A stretch of DNA of 64,000 nucleotides from Phallusia mammillata (Eukaryota; Chordata; Ascidiacea; Phlebobranchia; Ascidiidae): NCBI GenBank assembly GCA_003260075.1, contig QLIY01000415.1, positions 1 through 64,000 on the forward strand, given 5' to 3'. The notes beneath the pieces were generated by a model, which saw only the letters and a program-made list of their open reading frames with translations, made no database searches and was not told where the DNA came from. Shown piece by piece: positions 36,401 through 48,400 of this stretch; within the stretch, counting starts at the first letter, position 1; every line of letters starts with the position of its first letter. Made by a program: the position numbers and the translations under genes.

Positions 36401-39400
36401 TTTTTTTATGAATTATTTTTTATGGATCTTAACAGCTTTCGAAATTTATATATGAAAACTTTACAAATTTATAAAATGTATAAATATTTTAGGGGGGGGG
36501 GGGGCTTTTTTTTATGGATCTTAACAGCTTTCGAAATGTATATATGAAAACTTTACAAATTTATAAAATGTATAAATATTTTAGGGTGTTTCTGGTCTTC
36601 CTGGTCCGCGTGGTGAAGATGGTGCTGATGGAATGAAGGTAAGTTTAAAGTCTTCGAGTTATTTGCAAAAAAATAAGAATTTAGCTGGGATGTAAAACAA
36701 ATAATTAATCCCTGTGACACAAATTAGCTTGAATCTTGAATAATCATCTCAGAAAAAATGCTACAAGGAGATAAACACTTAATGTTTGAACACCAGTAAT
36801 ACCTTTACAAGATTTTGTAAAGTTGCTTAAACGTTGGTAAAACCTAATTTGACCTTTTTACTATTGTTGTTATTTTTTTTATTATAGGGCAGAGAAGGGC
36901 CCAGAGGTGAAATTGGACCCATTGGACAGCCAGGAATTAAGGTAAAGTATTTTTCCATTCAGCTAATCTGTGTAGCCAATTTTCCTAATTGTAAAATTGT
37001 GAAGTGCAAGTTCTGCTCATGTTAAATGTTCTTACAACTTAGTTAAAAATAAGTGCAAGACCTTATATTGGTAGCTTATAGGAATTGCTAGAATTGAAAC
37101 TGTATTTATTTATCTTTTTAGGGCAAAATCGGAGCACCCGGTCTCAACGGTTACAACGGAAGAGTCGGTCAAAAGGTTTGTGACAGGAATTCACCACCTA
37201 GTTACAAAAATTGGCTATCTAAACAGTTTAATAACTTAAACAAAAATAAAATTGAATTTTTACTATTAACAATACAGCTTTTGAAAACAAAAACCCTAAG
37301 AACCCTGTTTTTTAAAAAAATACACTATTTATTGACTAAAAATTACAACTGTATTTGTAACATAATTGAAAAAAACGTTTGCCAAAATTTGTTGTTTTCG
37401 ATTCAAAAAATAAATCAAACACTTTTCTAAACCTTTTGTACTATTCATCAACGTTTACAGGGTTCCATGGGTTTACCCGGTAGCCAAGGAGGGGCAGGCG
37501 CCAAGGGTGATCGGGTAAGCTTACTCTAAATATTTTTTCTATTATCAAGGGTTCACGGGGAATCCCCGGTGCGCTGGGGCGACCTGGGCTTAAAGGAAGA
37601 AGGGTAAGATCGACATGGGTCACCTCTAATTGCATGCGCTGCAAGCAACTTATCTTTTTATTTTTTCCTATTTTCGGTGCTAACCTTCATGCATTATCAT
37701 TTCACTGCCATGCTTTTTCAGTTTATTATTTAATTCATTTGTTTAAGTCAGTGGTTCCCAACCTTTATTGTCCTGTGCACCCTTTTAGTCGGTATTCAAA
37801 TCTAATTTCCCCCTACAAAATCGAAGTCCCTCACATATGGCAAATGCAGTAATAACACATAGCACAGACATTCCCCCCTACAAATTACAAAGTTACCCCC
37901 TAGTAGGGAATTCCTGGTTGGGAACAACTGGTTTAAGTAGATTGCAACTTTATTTCTTTCTGTTATACTTAATTTCTGCGCTATTAGTTGTAGCAAAAAC
38001 TGAAAACTAATATTTCTGCCTGCTTAATTTTCTCTTAAGTCCTTTAACAAAAATATCACAAACCCCACGGTGCAACCACTCACGTATTAAACGTCATCGT
38101 CACGTGATGCATGAATCGAATGTGATTGGCCACGAACGGTGGCACCAGTGTCCACATTGCAAGTTTTAATTCAAACATCCAATTAAGTTAATTGTTTCAC
38201 AAGAAATAAGATAATTGGTAAAAACAATTTGCAGATTATGTACATAAATATTGATCACACGAGGTAACAAAATATGAATTATGACGTCATATATCGAATT
38301 AATTGGTTCAATCTGACCCGTTTTGAATAACTTTGTTGCTTAGTATTCGCCTTTTTTTCTATATTTGACACAATTTTGTTGTTAGGGTCCTGAAGGGAAA
38401 CGAGGACGCGAAGGTCAAAGAGGTCCCAAGGTAAGGATGATATGGATTTATTTGCCGAATAACAGTAGACAAAGTTTCAGCTTTCAACAGAAGTTCAAAA
38501 TCGCATCAAATTTTTTTTGAACACTTTTTTTTACTTCAGGGCCCCCGAGGCAAACGTGGATCACGTGGTCCTTCTGGTATGACGGGAACCAAGGTCAGTG
38601 CAAAGAATATGTAACAAAAATACTGGAAAATAGATAATATGTATCGACGCGTGCCAGCACTTCTGAGTATCGTAAAAATGTTTCTAATTCCAAAGTTTCA
38701 AAAGTAACTTATACCTTTACTAAACAAATGTACAGAAACTTGACTGGCTGTAGACCACAATTTAATTAACGTCAAGGTTATGAAAATCGTTTTTGTCGGC
38801 ATGTGACAACAACGTCGCAAAATAACATACGTCATCATACCTTACTTTTTTGCAACAGGGTGGACGTGGACAAGACGGACCTGCAGGCCCAGTTGGAGAA
38901 AGGGTAAGATTGAAATTAACCACCACATTTGTGGTTTTCTTGTTTAAATTTTTAACCTAATCTTGTCGTTTTGTGTCGTTTTACAGGGACCACCTGGACC
39001 CCAAGGTGCCAACGGACCGATTGGGCCAAAAGGACCACCTGTAAGTTACTCTTAATGTGTATGCTAGTTTAACATGTACAACTTGAGTATTGAAAGTATA
39101 TGCGATTAACCGGAATATCCTAAAATGACAAGTTGCAGGATTTTCGGGCTGTTTTAACTATAACTTTTGGTTAAACTCCGATTTTTTTTGTTCACAGGGA
39201 CAACCAGGAAAAGATGGAGTAGCAGGACACTCTGGAAGCCGCGGAGAACCTGTAAGTTCCTATTTAGCAAAATAGCAAACTGAACTTTTTTTAACAATAA
39301 ACTCAAATGCCTGAAATGGGTTGATTTTTTGGAAAGTTTGACGATATCATTTGCTTTTCAGGGTTTCCAAGGAAAGACTGGACCTCCAGGCCCAGCCGGA

Positions 39401-42400
39401 GTTGTCGGCCTTCAAGGTTCCACTGGTGAGGTTGGACCGTCTGGCGAACGAGGACACCCAGGGCCCGCTGTGAGTTACTTATCAAGCACAATAAAAAAAT
39501 GAAATAGATTTGAAAATTAAACATTACAGAATAAAACTTGCTTAGTAGATCTACGTTTATTACAGTTATTTCGAACGTTTTAACGAACGGTCTTGTTATT
39601 ATTATTAGTCAAAAGTGTCAGAAAAAAATATAATCTGACAACATGTCGATAGCAGTGACGTCACGGAATGATGAAACGAAAATTAGTTGAAATTCCGACA
39701 TGTTTGAATTTATTAACTACTTGATCATGTTTGTCGACAACAAAGTCAAAAAGGGTTTATTCTTTTCTCTTGTATGTTCACATCTTTAAAAGTTTGGACA
39801 TTGATTTTAAAACTGTTTGATTTTGCAGGGAGAACCGGGCCCACCTGGATTGTCAGGCTCTGCAGGCAAAGAAGGAGCAAAGGTATGTTTAATAAATTTT
39901 ACGATTCCGTACAGCTATATGTTTTTCCAAATATAATTTTGCTCAAAAATAAATTACAAACTCAATAACGCTCTCTGTTTGTATAATGTACCCGGTACGT
40001 TGGTAGCCACAGTATGTACTTTTGTAGTTTAACATTTTGATTTATTTTAGGGTGACCGCGGACCACTAGGGCCACCCGGAAAGTTCGGACCTCCTGGACC
40101 ACAGGGTTATCCTGGAAAGAGAGGCGACCAAGGAGACAGGGTAAGTCGACTTTTTTACCATTTTACATAGGTAGAACTTTAAACCTGCCAGAATTCTGTG
40201 CAATGTAACTGTTTCTGTGAAACAAAATGGCGAAAAGTGCAATATAAGAAGCAACAATCATGGAAAAATTGTAATTCGATTGATTTAATTGTTGTTTATT
40301 GCTGCAAATGAAAAAAGTATTACAAGTAAAATTCATCGGACAATATAATAATAAAATGATCCCAACCGTCTTTACCGGACAGTTTAATTCTTTAGCATTT
40401 TAGCAACTTGTAAAACCATGAACTAATCGGCCCTAAAACACTATTTACGAATTTTCTTTGTTATTTACAGGGAAGTCAAGGTCTTAAAGGTAACGAGGGT
40501 GCTCCGGGGCCACCTGGGCCATCGGTAAGTGGAATCCATTGACATAAGCCTGATTTTAAACAACCTCTAATATCTTTGGGTTATACGCAGGGCTCAATTG
40601 GACCTCAAGGACCACCAGGCCCATCCGGACAGATCGGACCACAGGTATGTGCCTAAATTGGTTTAAAATTATTCTATTTCCTTGTAGATGAATAGGTTAA
40701 GGTTTTTGTGGCCATTTGTTTAAATTTTTACACCATTAAAAATTGGTATTTATCGGAATAATTTTGAAATTTTGACACATGAAATAATGCAAGAAGTTTA
40801 GGCGCAAGCTTTCGTCTGCTACATCTAACATTTATTGTTTTACTTAGGGTCGACCCGGACCCCAAGGCCCACCAGGTCCGGCTGGAGAGAAAGGAAGCAA
40901 TGTAAGTTTAAACAACAAAACACCATAGAACTTTAATGAGTAAAATTACGGTCCAAATAGAAATTAAAACCTACATCCTTTATTATTCAAACGTTTCTGT
41001 AAATGCTAATGCTATCACCAGTGATGTGAGGACCATTTTTTCTTATTAAACTCATAAACAGACCGTGAATAGTGTACCATAGAACTGAACAGAAAAAACA
41101 AAACTATGTGATTACATTGTTTAAACGTTTAAACCGACTCCTTATAACAGATATGAGCCATATCTTCTTAACTAACGATAAGACATTGTTCAACATGCAA
41201 CAAACGGAATTAAAATTTTACGGAATTGCGAATAACCGGAATCGTTCTGTACAATATTAATTTAATTTTTCCAGGGTGCTCAAGGTGGTGTTGGTCCAGT
41301 TGGACGGGACGGCGAACGAGGTCCAAGCGGTCTTCAGGGACCACCTGGAGATAATGGCCCTCGCGGCGAAGATGGCGACAAGGTAAAAAAAATGCAAAGA
41401 GCATCTAAGTTAGGTTTTCACAGAACTGATATACAGTAAATGTCGGTTAATACGGACCCGTTTGAACCAAAAAATGTCCGGATTAGGCGAAGACCTGGAT
41501 TAATCGATGTCGATTAGGTAAAGCCTTATCACATTAAAAATCATTTGAACATCAAGTTTTGTCCAAATTAGGCGAAGATCCGGATTAGCTGAAACCGGTT
41601 TAATCAAGGTTTACTGTAGTAACATAAGCTGATCATTGTAGAACTACCACTACAGCTTAAGTGTATAACTTATAACCGTTATGTTTTATGCAGGGTGAAC
41701 AAGGACCCCCTGGTGACGCCGGATTGAAGGGTTCCAAGGGTGATGGTGGACCCCCAGGCCCCCCTGGAGAACAAGGACCACTCGGAAATCCCGGACCCTC
41801 AGTATGTTATCTTTATACTTTTGCTTAAAAAGCACAAAGCTTTGTAAACAAATTGAAAATATTTTACAAACAATTTTTTTTCAAATTCAACTCATTCTTT
41901 TTCTGGGATTAGAAAAAAAAAACTTGTTTGCATTTTAGTCAAATCAGAAACGTTCTTTTAAAAAATCAGCTACCAGTGGTAGGGATGTGCCAAAACTGCA
42001 AATGTTCTGTTTGGTCGAGCACCGAGCATCTAACTTTAGCGCTCGGTGCTCGGCCGAGCACGTTCGGTGCATTATGACGTCACAAAAAATCCCCTTTCCA
42101 CGTTTAAGCTCTACAAGGTCTCTTACGTCACCGGCGGTGTTTTATTAAGCTGTACATGCCCTTTTAAGTACGCGTTTTTCCACTATCTAATACATTTGAA
42201 AAATCATTCGTTTTTGTTCATAGACACCCGTTCGAACACTAGTTACGTATGTTAGCAGGGCATGAATATGCAAATTTAACGCTCGGGTCAGCTTGTACAA
42301 CTGCTCGGCCGAGCACCGAGCATTAAAAACAGCGATGCTCGGTACCGAGTACTCGGGTTCTGGATCGGCTCGGCCCATCCCTAACCAGTGGTGTATTCTG

Positions 42401-45400
42401 TGATGTGTGGGGGCCCACATTTCTAATACACCTATATATGTGTAGTTGCGCTTCAAGCCTTAAACATTACTATTTCCTTCGCAGGGAACAGACGGTGTAC
42501 CAGGACCACGTGGACAACAGGGTCTGTATGGTGCTAAGGGAGACGAAGGCGAAAGAGGTTATGCTGGACCACCGGGACCACGCGGTCTTCAGGTACCAAA
42601 CAACACACAATAAACCAAAAAAATGTGTAAAAACAGTTTTAAAAATGTGCCTAAAATCCAAATTACAGCAGATTTTTTCTCGAAACTAATTGCAATTTTC
42701 TGTTGGGTTACAGGGCTTGCCGGGACCATCAGGTAAAAAGGGTGACACTGGAGACCCCGGAAGTTTGGGTCAACCTGGACCACCAGGTCAGCGTGGTTCT
42801 CCCGGACCGCAAGGAGCTGATGTAAGTAGTGTTTTCTGTAGTTAAACTCAACTACTCTTTAGTTATCGAGTAGGGTTTAATATAGAAGTGAATTAACTCG
42901 TAAGGGCCATGGCACATTGTAATATTCGCTGTTTTGACTAACAGCATAGTATTTGATATTTAAAATGTAAACAAAGTAAATGGTTTTAAAAGCGTAAAAA
43001 TGGAACATGCAAGTTCTATTTTAGATTAACAAACACATTCATATAAAACTTAATTTAACGCTTGTGCCCTCCAGCAAAACTTGGTGGGACTTGTGATTTA
43101 AACCTTTTCCTTTTTCAGGGACCACAAGGACCTTCCGGATCGTACGGACAACCAGGAAAAGTTGGCGATAAGGTATGTGATTTAATTTTGTAAATAACTT
43201 CAGGGAATTTTGTTTAAATCAACGTTAGTACGCATAATCTTTCCATTACCATTCAAAGTGAATTTCGAGATTTTTCTATTAATTGATCACTGAAAAAAAA
43301 AGTTTTCTGGTAAAATATGAATTCAAAAGCATATTTAAAAACCGTAAACTGATTTTGTGTGCAGCAACAATGCATTTCTCATCAGGTCTTTTCTTTGCTT
43401 TAAATGCAAATTTAATGCAACAAAACGCACTACAAAAGCTAGGACAAAACTATAAAATAGCGATTACTGTAACTAGTACTATTGAAAGAACATTTTTTGT
43501 CATTAATGTAAAATATAAAAATGGATATTAACGCGAGAACAAGTGAATATGAGAAGACAAAACACATTCAAAAAGTATCAAACTTCAGTAATAACCGGAA
43601 TGGGATTAACCGTTAGGGTAAATAACCAAGACGTATTTGAAAACCCGTTTTCATTTGACCTTTAAAGACTACGTGACAAAAACTGGTTTGGGAAATAACT
43701 GATTACGTGATAAGTAATACTCACTCTAGTCAGAAAAAGTCGGAAATATCAAAAACTTTTTTTTGTTTCTGTAGGGTGAATCAGGTCAAGCTGGTGCCCC
43801 CGGAAGTCCAGGTGACGCAGGACCTCAGGGTATGAAAGGCGAACGAGGTCAGAAGGGCGAATTCGGACAACTTGGGCCCCAAGGTCCCCCAGGTGATCAA
43901 GGACCAAGAGGTGATGACGGTCCCCAAGGGTTCCCGGTGAGTTTTTGTAAAATAAAACTATTTTCACGTGTTTTTGTGTATACGTACAAATGACTTTGTT
44001 TCTAAGTTAGACACTTAAAGCGAAAAGTAATTCGTTAGTAGTCTAAAAACTATTGTTAGGACAACGTTGAGAGCAAATGCACTTTATATCACTGATGATG
44101 CCATGAACATTTGCCTAAATGTTTGAATAATAAAGCATGTCGCTTTTTATATAATTTGGGCCGTTATATTCGCCATAAAACTTGTAAAATAGATCCGAAA
44201 TCGTGTTCCAAAATCTTGTGTGCTCTAAAAGCCATGTTAAATTTACGTTATTGTTGACTAGGTAACAACATTCTGTGATGACTAAACTTAACCTCACCAT
44301 AAACTTCTTATCTTTTATATTTAACTTGGCGTCGCCTCTTTCTTTACTGTTATGCGGCACCAAGTTACATCCCTTCTGTCGATTGTATTTCACCTTACAA
44401 TGACACTAGAAACTGTCGAAAACATTGTGTTGTTTTACACTCAAATACTAGCTTGTATTTTTTTGCTCATTAACTTACCTTTTTTAGGGTCCCATTGGAC
44501 AACCTGGAGATACTGGACCTGCTGGACCCGCCGGGGCAGCTGTAAGTAGACATTTGTTGATTTTTTATTCTGCAACATACAGTTTGGGAAACACTTACTA
44601 CCTTAACGTTTCTATCAGTTTGAAAGTAACATTTGTATTGTTTCCAGGGCAACGACGGTGACGTGGGCGACAGAGGTGACGATGGAGACCCTGGCGAACC
44701 TGTAAGTTTGCTTTTATTCTTGTGAATTTGAAAGGAAAACTATACATACAGCGTCACTTTCCTGTTGTGCAAATTTAGTGAACTTATTTTGAGCCAGTAG
44801 CAACTTTTTGTCTCTCACAATTGGTTTGTAAACTAAATCTGATATTTGGTTGATTTTAGGGACCACCTGGACCAATGGGTGAATCTGGACCCCCTGGTGG
44901 ACCTGGACGAAGAGTAAGTTTCCGTTTGTTTTGTTTCTTAAATTGTATTTTACCCCAATAAACCAAATGTGGTCAAAACTACATTAAAGTAAGTTAGTAA
45001 ATTTGCAACCTCTATTTTAAACCAAACCAAAGTAAATTATTTTTGTTAGCATATATTGAGAAAAACAAACTAATGAAAGCTAAGGTGAATATACACACGT
45101 ACTGGGATCAGCCCTGAAGCGGTTATACAGACTAGATTTTTTCTAGCCTTGTGCCTTGCCTTATGGGAATGCTTGGGAGCCCGACTTGCTTCGGTATGAC
45201 GCCTTTAAAAGGCCTGGCGTACTTTGAAAGTTATCGCAGCGATTAAAAAATAATGTAGGCAAACTTGTCATGCTTCTATTTAGACAAGTGTTAGATTTTA
45301 AGCAAAGATTTAAGATTTTAAACTTATTTTACGTTACTACTTTTAGGGTCCTGCTGGTCAAACCGGTCCTGAGGGCAAATCCGGCGAGAAAGGAGAAAAG

Positions 45401-48400
45401 GTAAATAACAAATTGATTTTTGTAACTACAAAAAGTTAATAACCAATTAAACGGTTCCATGCATGTTACAGGGTCAATCAGGATCTGCTGGGCCCTCTGG
45501 AGACGGCGGACCGCCTGGAGCCCAGGTAAGTTTGTTGTGTTAAAAACTGACCGGTTTATGGTTCGTTTTATCAAAATGAAGTCTTTGAGTGATAAGATGA
45601 TAAGAAAAAAGTGTTTGAACGGTCACATTACCTTACCTGTACCGTTTTGTAATCTTTATTATGAACAAATACAGATTGACAGAATACTTTATGTTGCCAT
45701 AATTGTTTCAACGACCAATTCCGTTGACTGTTATCTATTTGTACGATTGGACAACGCATATGGGTTATGGTTACCATTTTGTGCACCAGTGATACATTCT
45801 GAAAGCGTAAAATTGCTTGCTAACGAAATAGGCACAACGACTTTAGCAGAAAATTATGACATTAGTGAAAATATTTAAATATTTTTTTTTCTAGGGCAAA
45901 ACTGGAAAGCAAGGTGTCGACGGATTGCAAGGAATTGCTGGACCTGTGGTAAGTAAAGAAAAAAATTGACCTGCTTGTTTAAAGCAAATTTAGTATATAT
46001 CCAAAATGAGCCGTTCATATAATTTATAATGTGGTAGCATTTTTCCTGTGTTTAAATGTTATGTGTTCAATTCAGGGTGGCCCTGGCCTTCCTGGGAGTC
46101 CAGGTGCTGACGGACCTCCAGGACCTATGGTAAGCTTATGTTCAAATGCTTTATGTGGCTATAAGCCGTGAATGACAACTCTAACTATGTGTCGTTTTTT
46201 AGGGTCCTTCTGGACTTAAGGGAGTAAAAGGAGATATGGGTGTGTCAGGAGAAAAGGTAAGTTAATGCGAAAAAGGCTATTTTATGTCGTTTCTTTGGGT
46301 CAAATCGTTGCAATTTTAACCATAACTTATGGATGTCATTTTTTGTATTGAGTTGTGATTATTTATCTATCCACACAACAGCATAGCATTAAAAGCCACT
46401 GTTAAGTATGTGTACGGAGTAGTTATTGCATTGTGAACTAAGAAAAGGTTGAAACCAGCTTTTTCGGAACAACCGATTCGACATTTAAACTGTAGCTGCA
46501 AGGCATAATACAAACCTTAATGAAGCTCTTTTGACAATCGCATTTTTCGTACTTCCACTTTAGCATCCTATTCACGTCGTTTTCTTCAGGCTAAATAACA
46601 CTTAAAGCTTATAAAATTGAAATAAATAGGCACTTAACTCAACTCAACACTCAAAACTTGTCAAAGTGAATTAAAAGAGTAAATTTCTTGATGACAATGG
46701 GATTTTTTGGTTTCTAGGGAGACGCTGGACTTACTGGTATAACTGGAGCCCCTGGTGATCCTGGAGAGAAGGGACAACAAGGCCCTATGGGACGACATGG
46801 ACCTATGGGTGACAAGGGCGAAGAGGGACGTAATGGACCTGCCGGCCCCGTTGGACCCACTGGACCCCCTGGTTTGCCTGTGAGTGAATATTCGTTTAAA
46901 AACTTGAATAAAGTTTGCAGATTTTTAGTTTTCTGTAATGCTGTTAGAATATAATCGAAAAAATAAATAAAAACGTTTGCTTAGAGGTCATGTTTGCATT
47001 TGTATTGTGACATTGCTTTTTCTGTCTGCATAACTTTAACTTTTTTGCTTTTGATTTTAGGGTGGCCTTGGATCTAAAGGAAACAAGGGAGCTGCTGTAA
47101 GTACCGTCTTTACATATTGTGCGGTTTTATTTTTATCGCAAAGTATCTATCTTGGACTGTGCAGATGAAGTCGAAATTTTAATACGGATTTTCTGACTGT
47201 GACTTGACCACTGTTAACGTTTTTGTAAAAATTTGACTTGGTGCAATATTAAATTTGAAATTTTGAGGATGTTTCATGTTTAACATAAACACAAGGTTCA
47301 CAAATTAGTTTTGAATCTCTAAAACAATCAAAAGCATAATTTTGACTTATTGTAACTAACATGCTCTGAAATGTAGGAAAAAAAATAACATTTTTATTCT
47401 TTTTACAGGGTCCTACTGGACCAAAGGGAGATCTCGGTATTCCGGGTCCGCCTGGACCACCGGGTCCACCTGGAAGCATCACAGACGCCGCTCCGCTTAT
47501 GGCTGGTCTAAACAGTGAGAAGGGAGTGACTAGAAGCAGAAGGGTAAGTAGACCTTGTTGATGCACTGAAACAAAAATTCTGGTTCAAATCCCAAATATA
47601 AGTCCCTCATCTCGCAAAGTATTTAAAAATGTTTTCCAATTCTATTATTTATGATAAGCACTCTTTTTCTAGCGTTTTGGTAATTGATTCTGTAACATAA
47701 CCTACATTTTTTCACCTTTGCATGAAAAAACAAATAAACATTATTTAGTTGTAAATTAAGCGGCAAAGAGGGCAAGCATAAAGTGTTAGTTTACAATTGT
47801 GTTTAGCAAGTCTTAAAAAATCCACCAGTGCCAAACAATCAGAATTCTTTTCTGCCTCAAAACACACTGAAGTAGATGTATTTATAAACGAAATATATTT
47901 TTCCAAAAACTCTGGACAAGGTTTTTAAACCCGTAATTTCATTGCAGCTTAACGAAATTGTGCAAAATAGCTCTTGGTTTGTGCATGTATCTGACGTTGC
48001 TAAACCTTTTAAAAATTAACTGAAAAAAATATTTTACTTTTTTAGGAATCCGGTGAACGGACCAAACGCCAAGTCGACATGCAGGTTGGTATTTGCGTGA
48101 TACGAAAATCTCGAAAAATAACTTAATGGTTTGCTCTTTCCGTACCAAGCTCTTCTCTGTGCGGCAAATGTAAACACCAAGTTTTCTCTTTAGGATGACT
48201 TCTACGATGAATACCAACAAGGTTTGGCTGAGATCTTCGGTGCCATGGAATCGATCAAACAGGAATTACAAATGATGCGCGAACCTCTAGGGAGATCATC
48301 TGACAATCCCGGTCGCAGCTGTAAGGATATCTGGCTGTGTCACCGTGATTCACCTTCAGGTAACCATCGGAAAGTGATTAACTGGTCGAGCCAGTCGGTC

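Larger units (their letters stand above)
33086..47543 (+). other. Collagen major triple-helix exons
   Basis: Exons: 33086-33142, 33201-33254, 33531-33584, 33680-33733, 34059-34112, 34290-34343, 34520-34564, 34798-34851, 35410-35463, 35635-35778, 35851-35904, 36147-36191, 36257-36310, 36585-36638, 36888-36941, 37122-37175, 37461-37514, 37550-37603, 38386-38430, 38540-38593, 38859-38903, 38987-39040, 39198-39251, 39362-39469, 39829-39882, 40051-40140, 40471-40524, 40591-40644, 40848-40901, 41275-41382, 41694-41801, 42485-42592, 42714-42821, 43119-43172, 43775-43936, 44488-44541, 44648-44701, 44860-44913, 45347-45400, 45472-45525, 45895-45948, 46076-46129, 46203-46256, 46718-46879, 47061-47096, then into 47409-47543. 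All internal ones begin with a complete Gly codon and measure 36, 45, 54, 90, 108, 144 or 162 bases, multiples of 9. They add up to 338 Gly-X-Y triplets with no interruption that I could see. Confidence 0.93.
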
